Made by a program: the position numbers and the translations under genes. The notes under the pieces are model-generated. The model worked only from the letters and a program-made list of their open reading frames with translations, was not told where the DNA came from and did not search any database. This document shows, in pieces, positions 1 to 11,376 of a stretch of 64,000 nucleotides of DNA. Numbering within the stretch: position 1 is the stretch's first letter; the number at the start of each line of letters is the position of its first letter. The stretch is from Mytilus edulis (Eukaryota > Mollusca > Bivalvia > Mytilida > Mytilidae), in the NCBI RefSeq assembly GCF_963676685.1, contig NC_092345.1, positions 51,829,527 to 51,893,526 on the forward strand. The letters run 5' to 3'.

Positions 1-1341
1 TGCAAATAACATTATTAAGTTCGACGCGCCCATCTAGAATAATCTCGCCATGAACGCCCAAACCAAAACATTTCAAATCTAAGGATATTTAAATATAAAT
101 AATTATTTGGAGTTATATGACCGAAAGTGAAGTAAAACGAACGACTAAAATCACACAAGGTCGGCCTGAGACTGAGAGAAACCCTGACATTCGATTCTTC
201 ATTTTTGAACGTGCTATTTTACTAGTAAAAGTACATTACTATAACTTTGACTAAATGTTTGAGATGACCTTTACCTCATGTACATTTTGTACAATAACTT
301 TTCTTTATTTATATATGATATGGTCCTCTGACAGTTCACATGGTTTTTTTTACTTCAGGTTACTTAAAACTATTCAGAACGTACCTTATATATACAATAC
401 TAGTAGTGTAAATATCTACATGAAAAATTAAGCAGTGGAAGTAAACAAACATGAATTAATAAAAATTCTTAGTTTGCAATTGATACATAAATTTTGGATG
501 ACATAGAAAACAATACACAAACACGTATGTCTTTAAAGTTAAAACACAAACAAACAAAGAATCGACAAAAAACAACAACACATTTTAATAAAACAGCCCG
601 GTATGGAAATATATGCCGATAATACACGATTTCGCTACATAACTATGACTATGCAAGATATAATGCATGACTGAACTTATTATAACGTTTAAACACTATT
701 GTGTTCTGTCCTTGAGATTAGTAGAAATATGATAAATGACGAATATAGATATAGACAAAATGCATATAGCATGTAAATTATTTTAATTAAAGTCTTTTGT
801 TTTATTTTCAATGACACAAGCTTTTTCTTGGGATTTTTACTGGGACAATATTTAACACAGAAGGTTGTTTAGTTTAAAGTATTCAAAATCTGAGTTAATG
901 ACTAGCATTACCTTGTTAACAGTCTTATTATGTGTAAGATACAGATATTTCTTGTTGTTTGTTTGGAGTGATGGTTATACATTTTTTACATATTATTTGT
1001 CAGAAAGAATCAACAATATATTTACGAATATTCAATAAGGAAAGCAAATAAGACAATCATCCATTTAAGACCAAAGGGTAAAATGTGAACATATTAGAAG
1101 AGCGCACCTTATATATATGTAACAATGAGCAAAACATATGCATTTAACAAGGTCCCCTAATGAAAACAGATATTTCAAATAAGAATAACAACGGTCTTAC
1201 ATTTGCTATAACAATAAGAATATAGCAAAAACTATCCACTACAGAACCCAATGACATCCACTTGATTTCAATCTTCTGGCTTGAACCAAGCATGTAAATA
1301 ATAGAGAGGGTTAATAATACTCGTTAGCGTTTAAACCTCTT
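1..1341. other. AT-rich stretch without a recognisable gene
   Basis: I read both strands and found no exon with convincing splice sites, no RNA gene and no clear repeat boundary. The sequence is strongly AT-rich with short homopolymer runs. It ends where the TTAA-flanked element begins. Confidence 0.6.
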
Positions 1342-2314
1342 TTAAGCTGGGGTCACACATTCACGATTTTTACTGCCGTCCTTGACAGGACCATTTCCGA
1401 TTAAAATTTATTTAAAGTCTGATCAAGATCCTATGAATCGTGGATGGAAGTTCAAACTTTAATTAAAATTTGTAAAAAAAAAAATTAATCACGACAACAA
1501 TCAGATATTGTTCAGGAAGCGTCGATCTTCAACTGTTTCCAAGCGAATTTATCCCGATAATCCCGTTCTAAATCCGCTTCTAATCCGATTTGTATCTTCC
1601 GCCGGGTAAAATTCGACCGAGTCTGTCACGACTGCGTCCCGATTCTACCGAATGTAATCCGACAGAGATCAGATAGTGACAAGATAGTGAACCGACGCTG
1701 ACGGAAGTTATCCGTTCGAAAACTGTCGGCATACTCGGGATGATCAGGTACTGTCGGAACGTAATCCTATCACGGTACGCTCTATCGCATTGCAAACGGC
1801 TTTGTCTGGTCTCAGTCGTATTGTATTCTGTAATTGTCGGGACTCTGACGTGGGTATCATTTACGAATTTAGAATTAATAACGGGACTGTTTCGGAACGG
1901 TTTCGGCAAAAACGGTTCGCAATCGACAAGATCTGGATGCAATCTGGACAAATTTCTCCAGATCATTCCCGTTCCACAGGACACCGTCCCGAATACACAG
2001 AACATTGTTAGGAATTCGATCCTATACAGCAGAATCTGTCACGACATAGGAACGATTGTTATCCGACTAGACAAAATCGGCTGACTTTCCCCGAATGTTA
2101 CGGGACGCACCTAACTGTCGGGATGCTTTGCCGAACTATTCGGACCCTTCCCGACCAGAAGGAATCTGTTACGAACTAAAAAGACTGCGTTCAGACAATA
2201 ATAAGACATTCCAGATAATTGAGGATACTAATCCGACTTTTTCACTTTTCGTGTCGTATCGCTGTCTGATCTCAAACGGGAGAAATAATCGGCAATGTGT
2301 GAACCCCGCATTAA
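1342..2314. mobile_element. TTAA-flanked non-autonomous DNA transposon (MITE-like)
   Basis: The left end reads TTAA followed by GCTGGGGTCACACATTCACG. The right end, read on the other strand, is TTAA followed by TGCGGGGTTCACACATTGCC. The two ends therefore form imperfect terminal inverted repeats of about 24 bp, each next to a TTAA. TTAA targets are typical of piggyBac-like and some other DNA transposons, but no transposase remains, so the superfamily is undetermined. The interior is less AT-rich than its surroundings and is built from a degenerate scatter of short words such as TCCCGA, TCCGAC and TCGGGA on both strands. Open frames inside it are short, overlap on both strands and look like by-products of that composition. 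Confidence 0.72.
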
Positions 2315-3078
2315 CCCGGAACAGTGATATGTCAACCCAACATAGAAGCAAACTATTCAAAGTTTTGAATGGAAAGGACTGGATCGATCAGATCGATACT
2401 CAGCCAAAATCAAAAATAACAAAAAAAGGCAGGTGACATTAAATATCGATCAAAAGAAACTGTACTCACAATCTTTGATATTTAGATATGAGTAACAGCT
2501 TCACCAAACAAGATAGTTTTGCTACAAAATGAACAAAGACTGTGCAAATTTTCTTTTCGTATAGCTTTTGCTCATACTCATTTTGACAAAAATCTATTCA
2601 TTTAATGGGCATTTAGTGGCGGAAGGGAGATGACTGTAAATCAAAATAACTAGAACATGTCTACCCACAAAAAAATTCTGACACATTCAAATCTCTCTCT
2701 TTATTTAAATTATTAATGGGAAAAAACCGCTTCAATACATGCATTTAACATAAGAATAATTGTTCATGATACTAATTAATAATCCCTTATTTGTTTAGAT
2801 TGGCACATGTAGGATAGTGACATGTTGAACTTTATACTATTTTCAAATATTCTGCTTTTATCCTAAAATCCACGAGTTTTGCTGGTCGTATTTGTTCTTA
2901 ACATTGATCAAAGCCGCGCCTGGGGTTTGCAGATGCTATAGGGTTCTTAATAATCTTTTGTACAATTTTACTCCACTCACTTATCCCTTACCAATTCATA
3001 ACTCAGTCTAAAAGGAACAGATAATTTATTGGTATATTTTTATTATTAGTCTATATAATTAGTAAGTAGTGTGTGTGT
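2315..3078. other. Intergenic AT-rich DNA
   Basis: No gene or repeat boundary is recognised. The stretch leads into a possible promoter: a GT run followed by TATATATAG near 3079-3087. Confidence 0.5.
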
Positions 3079-3147
3079 GTATATATAGTTGAACTTCATG
3101 GTACAGATCATACAGACTAATTTTATATAAACATTATCAACATTAAC
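3079..3147 (+). promoter_or_regulatory. Possible core promoter and 5' leader of the LRAT-domain gene
   Basis: A TATATATAG box-like motif follows a short GT dinucleotide run, and an ATG with a good splice donor lies about 60 bp downstream (3148). The spacing fits a TATA promoter and short leader. TATA-like strings are common in AT-rich DNA, so this rests on the weak exon call next to it. Confidence 0.25.
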
Positions 3148-3165
3148 ATGATTGAGGAAAATGAG
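3148..3165 (+). CDS. Possible first coding exon of the LRAT-domain gene
   Basis: ATG and five codons (M-I-E-E-N-E) are followed by GTAAGA, a good splice donor, in phase 0. The main exon begins after AG at 6010-6011, which would need a phase-2 donor. A second AG ten bases further on (6020-6021) gives a phase-0 start at 6022, and the join would be acidic (…ENE then DIDEITRR…) with no frame break. Use of the second AG of a close pair is possible but not favoured, so an unseen exon or a different 5' exon remains open. Confidence 0.3.
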
Positions 3166-3628
3166 GTAAGATATGAGACATTTTTCATTTTTAATACTAT
3201 TGTTGTTCTATATAGGAACTTTTAGTAAATATATAACTAATTTCCGCTTTATTGGGTTTTTGTACTTCCTTCTGTTGAAGACTATATAGGGACGAATATT
3301 TATTCTTGCGTATTTCACAACACAAATCATGGGAGGTATCGAAATATAAATCTTACAAAAACGGTTCGAAAAACGAAGTAAGGAGATATTTGACTCAGAC
3401 TTAACGAGAAATATTACAAGAAGTAAACATCCATTTTATATGTAGGCGGTAAGGGATAAAACACTTCAAACGGAACTTTAATTCAACACTATATGTTTAT
3501 AAAATAAAATATGGGTCAACTGTGTACATACTATATGTATTACCTGGATAAAAACCGGGTTGATAGTAGAAGCCCGATTTTAGATATAAGTGAATAATTT
3601 CAAGATATCATATAAAGTTAATAAATCA

Positions 3629-5443
3629 GTAGGGAGACTGGGGTTGAATGTGACACGGGTTGAATGAGACAGTGACTGTAAATCTTCCTTTAGAGAAGAA
3701 ATTATGGCATATTTAGAAAGTTTTCGTGAAGTCTTTTTCAAATTGCAACGAGATAGAAATGGTTATGCCATAGAAGCGTTTTTGAAGATTTTATGAAGTA
3801 AATACTGAAAATCTAAGCCGTAAGTATTTTTTACGATCTTCGAAATGTTTTTTATGCTATTGATATTAATGATACCTTGTAAATAATCAAGATATATAAA
3901 TGAAGATAAAAATCCGGGGCTCAACGTGTGATATCATATAAAATCCAAGTACAATAAGTTTCTCCACGCCTGATCGCCACGTGACCAAACTTCATAGGGG
4001 CAGGTTGATACAGCACAAACGGGGCAGGTTGTGACAACCTCAGACAAGTATATTGTGAGTCTTTTCGCCCATTAATTCCAATAAGAATTATTTTCAATCC
4101 AAATAAGGGATATACTCAAACAACATCTGACGTAAAACACTTTTGTTTCCGGTGTTTTTGTTTCAACGTAGGAGAAAACTAGACTGTTCAGTCAAAAAGA
4201 CGTTCAATTGGACAGTGAGGAAAAGTTATGAAATAATGCAACATAAATACAATGTAACACAAAATGATATTTTCATTTGAGCAGCATCTGCTATATAAAA
4301 CCTTATCCACAAATGGCAATGCAAACCACACTCAATCACATACCAACGCATCAGTATATCATTTAACTGCATTATGTATATATGGCATTATATATATATA
4401 CTTAAAAGTCAGCATTTATATGTCCTGTAAGCTTTTTCATTCATCTTAAACAAAATAATTTTTAAAGAGTAATACCCTTTCAGTCCAACATTACATAGAA
4501 GTATGGTTGTATTTGAGCAGCATCTGCTAGTTTTTATATACTTTTACAATTATGTAATGGAGTTTTATATGACAGCACAAACGGTTCCTTTTTTTTTTTA
4601 ATCTTCGTTCATATATATCTTGATTATTTTACAAAGTATTATTAATATTAATAGTATATTTTTTTTTCGAACATCGTAAAAGATAGCCACTGCTAAGACA
4701 TTCACTATATGGCATTACCATGTCTGAAATGTCTCGCCTGCTTTCATTAGAATTGAATTTCATTCATATATAGATAAAGGAAGAAGTGGTGTGAGTGCTT
4801 CATTCATACACCGAATACAGTAGACTATTGCATATATTTCTATGGGCATCTGTGATCCGGACATGATAACTGATCCACGAAATGAGGTTGTCGGTTAACA
4901 CTGTCTGAATGACATGTACACCTTGCAAGAATCCAATATACAAAATACCAAACATAGAAATTATCATACTATTAACTAAATATAAGTGCGGTATTTCATT
5001 TGACAAAACAGTTCCTTGACCATAAAAATGAGGTCGAGGACAAAGAATACATGACTGACGGAAAAGCTCTTACCATATCGTATTTCACGACGCGCAATAC
5101 AAGGTATGACCCATCTAGTAGGTCTTCCACCTTCTGAAATTGTGACAAAGCATGTACATCTGAACATGTAAACAGGACTACCAGTACTATATGTATGTCA
5201 CAACTTACCCCAACCTCTGTCTCAACGTACCCCGCACACGGGGTAGGTAGTGACATGCGACAACCCCCATTAAATCGTCAGATGTGACTTAAGAAATAGC
5301 TTTAGTGGATTCAAATCCTTTTTAAAATGTACACGAGATGTTTGTCTAGTTTGCTAGGTCTAGTGAGAAAGCTGCGTATAATTGATTAGTATATATAGAC
5401 AAGAACATAAAAAGTGTCTCATTCAACCCCGGTCTCCCCTACC
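3629..5443. mobile_element. DNA element with ~28-29 bp terminal inverted repeats and internal GGGG(T/C)A-GTTG motifs
   Basis: The left end (GTAGGGAGACTGGGGTTGAA…) is matched on the opposite strand at the right end (GGTAGGGGAGACCGGGGTTG…), giving terminal inverted repeats of about 28-29 bp. Inside, a second inverted pair (about 3765-3912 against 4596-4722) could form a large hairpin. Related words such as GGGGCAGGTTGTGACA and GGGGTAAGTTGTGACA recur about eight times on both strands near 3640-4030 and 5198-5440. Short open frames at 4800-5256 (-) match no transposase I recognise. The target-site duplication is unclear. If the first exon at 3148 is real, the element sits in the first intron of the LRAT gene. 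Confidence 0.65.
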
Positions 5444-6011
5444 AAGTATGGAAAATGATAGTTGTTATCATTCGTTTGTGGCATAATTTCCCTAGCAGTC
5501 AAACGAAAATCTAAGGAAATAGATAATTTCTGAAAAATACCATTTCTCTCGTCCTAATCATTATACAGCATTACGTTGTCAAAGAGATGACAATTTATTT
5601 ACACTTTGTAGCCGAAAATATGTATTTTTGATACATTTTGTTTTGATTCGTGATGCCAAATTGTTCGATTGGCCCCTTTTTCAAAACTCCAGGAAGAAGT
5701 ATTAACGATAGCCATTAAACTGTTGTTATATATTTTTCAAACAAAGTAGTCTATGTGAGCTGAAAGAAATATTAAAATCCCTGGATGTTTGTAGTTGCAC
5801 ATCAAACAATTGAGATGATATCAAATGTTTAATAAGTCGTGCTTAAGTGATTTCCATACCTCGTTTTAATCTACCAAAGGAATAAACTGTTCCAAATTGC
5901 TCATTACTAGTTCTTTAGTTTTGCTAATTTTCTCACCAATGATATACGGCATTTGCTTATGCTTTCCTATGGTTTTCATTTAACATTTTGAATATTAATA
6001 TTTTTTGACAG

Positions 6012-7215
6012 CAACGAAGAGGATATAGATGAAATAACAAGACGGCTGGAAAAGTTTAATCCAAATTTCTTTCAACGACCACCATCGTCCGCAACTGTTA
6101 GATCAAGTTTTCGTGAACAACAAATTACAACTACGACAAACCAAGAGTCAGCACCGATAGAAACAAACAAAAACGAAGGCGAGACTTCAGAAGCATGCAT
6201 ACAATGCATAACGCCAATTCCAGCTCTTTCATGGAAAGACATTTATCCAGGGGACCATATCATCTTTGCAGGTAGAATATACGACCATCACGCTATAGTA
6301 GTTCACAAGTATCCAATAAATGAAGCGGATGAAACTAAAGTATGTCTTGAATTGGTTCATGCAACAAATACGGCAACTAAGGCTTTCATGGCTAGCTTCC
6401 ATCCATTTGGCAATAAAGCAAAGTTAAGAAAGATGAAAGAAGAAGTAGATCTTACAAAAAGTAAAGTCATGATTTATGTATACCAGAATACTATTAAACA
6501 CTTTAATCCAGAGGAGATTATAAAAAGAGCCATTGCTGAAGCAGATGCAGATGCCGAAGGAGGAAAAGGTGAATTTGTGTATGATCTTTTTGTAAATAAC
6601 TGTGAGCATTTTGCTACCTGGTGCGTTACCGGTCAAAAATTAAGTTTGCAAGTGAGAAAAGTCGGTATGATTGTGAAAATGTTTTTTAGAAACGGATTTC
6701 GAGGAATAAGCGACGAAAATCAACGAAATGAAAAAGAATTCAAGAGTGGTATGCTCTGTAAAAAATGTTATGAAAGAAATAAACAATTACTTTGTGCAGA
6801 GAAAACGACAATTCAGAATAAAAATCATGTTCAAATTGGGGAAATTATAATGTATAGCTATTATAATTTGTGGCACTGTGCTGTCGTATTAGAAATAATC
6901 GAAACTACAGAAAAGGAGGTTCGGTGTAAAATAGCGCACTATGCGTTTTGTGGTTTTTGGAAGCATCGAACAATACAAGAGGATCCACTACCGATACCAT
7001 TGGATGGTTCAATGTTTGTAATAACGTATTCCGAGGAATACAATGTATATGAACCTCAGGAAGTTGTAAAAAGAGCACGTAGCAGAATTGGAGAACAACT
7101 GTTTGCATTCTTTTCAAATGATTCAAGTCAATTTGCTCGATGGTGTAAACTGAAATTACACCGAGAAGATGAGAAAAATACCAAAAGGACAACACGTATT
7201 AGTTTCACAACTTAA
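6012..7215 (+). CDS. Tandem LRAT-domain protein, main (terminal) exon
   Basis: The frame is open from the splice acceptor TTTTTTGACAG at 6001-6011 to TAA at 7213-7215, giving 400 residues in this exon. Numbering from the codon at 6013, residues 78-205 form an LRAT/H-rev107-like fold with the His box YDHHAIVVHK (His93 likely catalytic) and NNCEHFATWC with catalytic Cys197. A second related unit follows: VQIGEIIMY…NLWHCAVV keeps a His, but the Cys box has become NDSSQFARWC, so Cys is Ser and this copy is probably not catalytic. Family members are thiol acyltransferases or phospholipases acting on phospholipids or retinol; the substrate here is unknown. The N-terminal 70 residues are polar with no domain. 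No C-terminal membrane helix is evident, unlike vertebrate PLAAT proteins. The 5' end lies upstream in at least one more exon. Confidence 0.85.
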
Positions 7216-7267
7216 TTCAAATCTTGTTATATCTTTATCGTAACGTTATCCATCAGCGATGAATGTC

Positions 7268-7273
7268 AATAAA
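7268..7273 (+). terminator. Poly(A) signal of the LRAT-domain gene
   Basis: AATAAA lies about 53 bp after the TAA stop codon at 7213-7215, on the same strand and at a usual distance, supporting this as the gene's 3' end. Confidence 0.6.
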
Positions 7274-7395
7274 GGCGAGGAGACGTGTATGTTTAAAGTG
7301 TTAATGCCGGAATACTGAACTATTTGGAAGTTTGGCAGATAGTACTAAAAATTGATGCTTAACGTGTACCAAACTTTTGTGTCTTAGTGATTAAA

Positions 7396-7450
7396 TAGTT
7401 ATCAAAAGTACCAGGATTATAATTGTATACGCCAGACGCGCGTTTTATGT
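7396..7450 (+). repeat. Dispersed repeat containing GCCAGACGCGCGTTT (copy 1)
   Basis: The core TTATCAAA-GTACCAGGATTATAAT followed by ACGCCAGACGCGCGTTT recurs at 11624-11670 (opposite strand), 31449-31560, 56562-56720 and 61806-61960 in this window. It is a dispersed family, probably MITE- or SINE-like; its full limits cannot be set from this window alone. Confidence 0.7.
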
Positions 7451-8464
7451 CATATGAAATGTGAAAAATGATGTTTATTCAATTCTTCCACCAATGCATG
7501 TATATATCATAAACTTAGTCTTATGTGCAAGAATTTATAATTTATAACGAATCGTATAATCGTCAAAAAAAAATCCTCTCGTCTGTTATGATGTGAAAAT
7601 ATGACAGCTTATTAATTGTCGTGTTTTGAAGCCTTATTTTACTGATTTTCACCATATAGTAAAAAAACAACAAAGAAACTTGGATATTGAGCACGTGTAT
7701 AACATGTTCAATAAGATAAAAGTTTATTTCAATGAAAGACCCATGCGTATTGCGATCAGTGGATTTTTACGAGAAAGGTCACACTTAGTGCACTGCACAC
7801 GTAAAACATGTTGGCGATTTGTTTACTGGAAGCAAACAATTAAAAAAAATCTTTTGAATGAGGACAAATTAAAAAATTTTCTTAGGAAAAAAAGTAAATA
7901 TACAAAGTTTAATAATACAAACTACCCATTAGTTATAAAAAAATATACATAATTGTTGTTTTTTTTAATTTGAAGTGACATATGGTCCTTAATATATATA
8001 ATATGAAATATCGCAAAGACGATAATTAAATGAATTAAAAAAGTTTAAAAAACTTATCGAACTCCAATGTAAATACAAAAAGAGTAAATCCTTTAAAAAA
8101 ATCAAAAGTTATAAACAATAGACCTAGTTTAAATAGTTGTAATTTTCCTGACTTGGAACAAGCATTTCCCGAAGGAAATGGTGGGTTAAAGTTACCCAAA
8201 CCTGATTTTAAATGTAGCCAATACCACTTGTATGACAGTTTTTAAAGGACCGTTATATTGTCAAAATTGAGTGAGCAATCCAAGCTGACATAATTGACAC
8301 ATTCCCCGTTTCCATTCACAATTCTTTGTTTGTTTCTTAGTTTGTTCACTAACAAGCTGGATACAGCAGTCAAAACTGTATAAACAAATATCGTAGTATA
8401 TGTAGTGTAAAATATTCAAACAAGCGTACAAATTATGAAATTAAAAAATGACGTCAACATTTGT
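7451..8464. other. AT-rich intergenic DNA after the LRAT gene
   Basis: A 108-codon Lys/Asn-rich frame at 7626-7952 (+) has a non-ATG start and no recognisable domain, so it is not called. Parts of 8030-8330 resemble degraded copies of the dispersed repeat whose better copy starts near 8465. Confidence 0.5.
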
Positions 8465-8830
8465 GGTAAATGGTAAATTTGACAAAAAGTTAAATCACAA
8501 ACATACTGAACTCCGAGAAAAATTCAAAACGGAAAGTCCCTAATCAAATGGCAAAATCAAATGTTAAAACACATCAAACGAATAGACAATAACTGTCATA
8601 TTTCTGACTTGGTACAGGCATTTTCAAATGTAGAAAATGGTGGATTGAACCTGGTTTTGTAGCGCTAAACCTCTCACTTGTATGACAATCGCATCTAATT
8701 CCGTTATATAACAACGATGTATGAACAAAACAGACATAATCGGTAACATAGTCAAAATATGGTTACAGCAGTCATTATTGTGTTACAATCTCAAAACAAA
8801 CAAACATTTACAAAAAAGCATCTATCAAAT
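8465..8830 (+). repeat. Dispersed repeat, 'AAAGTCCCTAATCAAATGGC' family (copy 1)
   Basis: The block begins near AAATCACAAACATACTGAAC and contains AAAGTCCCTAATCAAATGGC, a stretch around CTGACTTGGTACAGGCATTT, and TGGTGGATTGAACCTGGTTT. The same order of words occurs at about 12350-12640, 33184-33300 and 55150-55355 on + and at about 35860-36055 on -. It behaves as an interspersed family without coding capacity. Short frames reading across it are accidental. Confidence 0.75.
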
Positions 8831-9774
8831 AGTTTCGCGTGTTTGCCGTCAGAAAATGTAAACGTCACATAGGAAGAAATGTTGTGATTCAATGTATACT
8901 CAAAACAATTATAATTTCAAATGGGAAATGATGGTATGCAGGGTTAAAAAGTCAAAAGTTAAAGGGGACAACAAAAATATTTTTGTCGATGAAATTAATG
9001 GTGTTATGATTCACGCTGAATTTATTCAGGCAATAGGTCAACTAAACTGTAAAAGAGGCATGGAAAACAAATGACTGACCTGAATGCTGGACTGTATTTT
9101 TTTCAATAAATAGGTTGTAATAACAGTATTAATGATTCTTTTAAATATTTAATACGAAAAAATCTAACCAACACTACGGGACAAAAGACATACATACAAT
9201 TGTAGATGTATAAAATAAATCGACTGACCGTTCCGAAAGACAAGATTATACATAAGGATTATTATGAGAGTTTTGGGATCATAGTCGAGCAAATAATTTA
9301 AAAAAAAAATTGTGCAGTAACGGGTACCTCGTGTTAACCTTAATTTACCGTCTTTTTATTTTAAATTTGTTCGTGTTACCATAATTTAATGTTTCTGTAT
9401 CAAATTTGTAAGATGTATTTTTCAATTTTAGTGTTGTTTCTATATGTAACTTTCTTGTCTGTCCTTTGTTCGGCCAAAACAGTGTTTCTATTCAGTCACG
9501 TTCGTAATAGTTTGAGGGTTTAATATTTCGAACTTACCAATTTTTTATTAGTCATGAGGTGATGTCTTACGGTTAGGAAATAGAAGAACAGTTCATCAAC
9601 GGACTTTCACTTTAGTAACACGACGATTATATATTTTAGTTTAGTTCTTTTATTTCACCCTCTACTACATCTTAACTTGCAGTATCATAGATAAAAGAAT
9701 TATCCATTCGATTACATAAAGAGTATCGTTCCTCTGGAGGTAGCACAAGCTAGTCGGTATATTTGTTGAAATTA
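8831..9774. other. Intergenic DNA, no supported gene
   Basis: An ATG-initiated 60-codon frame at 8892-9074 (+) has an almost ordinary composition, but no domain, splice context or repeat match was recognised. I leave it uncalled. The rest is AT-rich up to the terminal repeat of the hAT element. Confidence 0.45.
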
Positions 9775-11371
9775 CAAGGCCGTAGCTAGGGTCTTTTAAA
9801 TAGTGAGGCAAGATACTTTTGCCGAGCGGAGCGAGGCGACAAAAATTTGGCAGGGGGTCTGGGGCCGCTCAAGGCCCCCATGCAGAAGCTCTTGGGTAAA
9901 TGGTGCAAAATCCTGCTACCTGGGCGTTTCCTGGGCCTATATTAGTGATATCGATCATATGGGTTTCATGTGCCATAAAAGTGATAAAACATTTTTTTTC
10001 TTGAAAGGGAGGGGGAGATATGGTTACTTTTGTGTAAAATGAATAAATTGGAACCTCTTTATCTGGTAAATTATAAATGTGGTACTGTTTACAAATGCGC
10101 GGTTATGTGCATTTTTATGTCATATGTAGATATTATCGGCGATTATGGCAAATAGAAAAACTGTCAGAGAAAAAAGATAAATAAAATAAAGACAAGACTT
10201 GTGGTCATTAAACTGTTTCATGTGTAAAATCAAAATTTCACACATTTATAAGGGCTTATATTTCATTTAAGTGAAATCTTCTAGTCAAATGTCAGCTTTC
10301 CAATCCATCTGTGTCCAGTTCTATCGAATCTTAGTAGAATATCATCCCGTGAAACATCCTTGTCCCTGTGAGTGTGAAGCATTGCCAGTCCACAAAGGCG
10401 TTCCTCGCCCATTGTGGATCTTTTCCACGTCTTCAGTCTACGAAGTCCTGAAAAGGATCTTTTACAACAAACGCTGGTGACAGGCATTGTCAACAGTAGC
10501 ACAAATATCCGTCTGATATTTGGATAAAAGTCTTGATGTGCCTGTTTCAAAGAAGATTTGAGTGTACCTGGTAATTTGGTCTTAGGGATGTCAGAAAATT
10601 TAACCTTCCACCTTGTCACTTCTTGTTCCCATGTATTTACATCTGGCAGATCCGGGGAATAAACTTGAAGTAATTCGTCTTGTATGGTATCATTAAGATA
10701 GTTGTCCTCCACAATTGTTCGGCTGAATCAACAGTTAGGTTATCTATATGGACCTGTCTGCCTGTTCTGCGCCTGGGAACAAGTGGAATCTCCTGCTTAG
10801 CAGCAATTGCCTGTGTTCTCTTATATACTTTTCTAAAGTGTTCATCTGTTTTCAACTTTCTTAAGGTCTTTAATGTATTTATTAGCTGCATCGTCATATG
10901 CAAGAACCATATCACAATCTTTATTTTGAAGAGATTTCGTTAAACAATTCAAGTAGGACAGAACAAATTGCATTACACACAAAGCCACAATAAACTCTGG
11001 ATCATCTAGGAGTCGCCTATGTCCACCTGCTTTGGATTTAGCTACCCCAGAACTTTTATTTTCTATCTTTGAAACTGCATTTTGAATAGAACTGTAGTTA
11101 GTAATTAGGTTAGTCAGAGTATCCACACGAGCGCGCCACTGATAAATTCCGGACACGATTAGAATTTTCGGGATATTCAGAATCAATTAATTTACCGGGC
11201 TATATACGATGATTGCAATCAAATAACGTACCCGTCGTCTTTTAAGATTAGTTTAGGTCATCGCTCATTATTTGGATATATAAATGATTTTTTTTAAACA
11301 TCAATACCATACTTGGTCATTTTTTTAGTGAGGCATTTGCCTCACTTACGTCAATGGATGCTACGGCCTTG
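9775..11371 (-). mobile_element. hAT-superfamily transposon, internally deleted
   Basis: The two ends carry a perfect 12-bp inverted repeat, CAAGGCCGTAGC, and both have AGTGAGGCAA within the next 25-30 bp. AATTA lies just outside each end (9770-9774 and 11372-11376) and may be what is left of the target duplication; hAT elements normally make 8 bp. The element is about 1.6 kb, shorter than a full hAT element, and contains only the C-terminal half of a transposase on -. It is therefore dead as an autonomous element. Confidence 0.85.
10281..11186 (-). pseudogene. hAT transposase C-terminal half (ZMYM1-like), frameshifted
   Basis: Three overlapping frames on - (11186-10842, 10915-10637, 10712-10281) read as one protein broken by two frameshifts. 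The first begins with a W-x-ARVDTL box, the end of the DUF4371/RNase H-like region. The last carries the hAT dimerisation domain: TSVCCKRSFSGLRRLKTW, then a run ending in GLAMLHTHRD. The zinc finger and the first half of the nuclease domain are missing, since the terminal repeat comes only about 185 bp upstream. When intact, such enzymes cut and paste the element through its terminal repeats. Confidence 0.85.
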
Positions 11372-11376
11372 AATTA

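Noticed and set aside
1580-2436. Overlapping open frames of 63-141 codons on both strands
   Set aside because: They lie in or at the edge of the TTAA-flanked element, overlap in opposite strands, have no domain, and arise from its unusual word composition.
7626-7952. 108-codon frame on +
   Set aside because: It begins with a non-ATG codon, is dominated by Lys/Asn/Phe as expected from AT-rich DNA, and has no domain or splice context.
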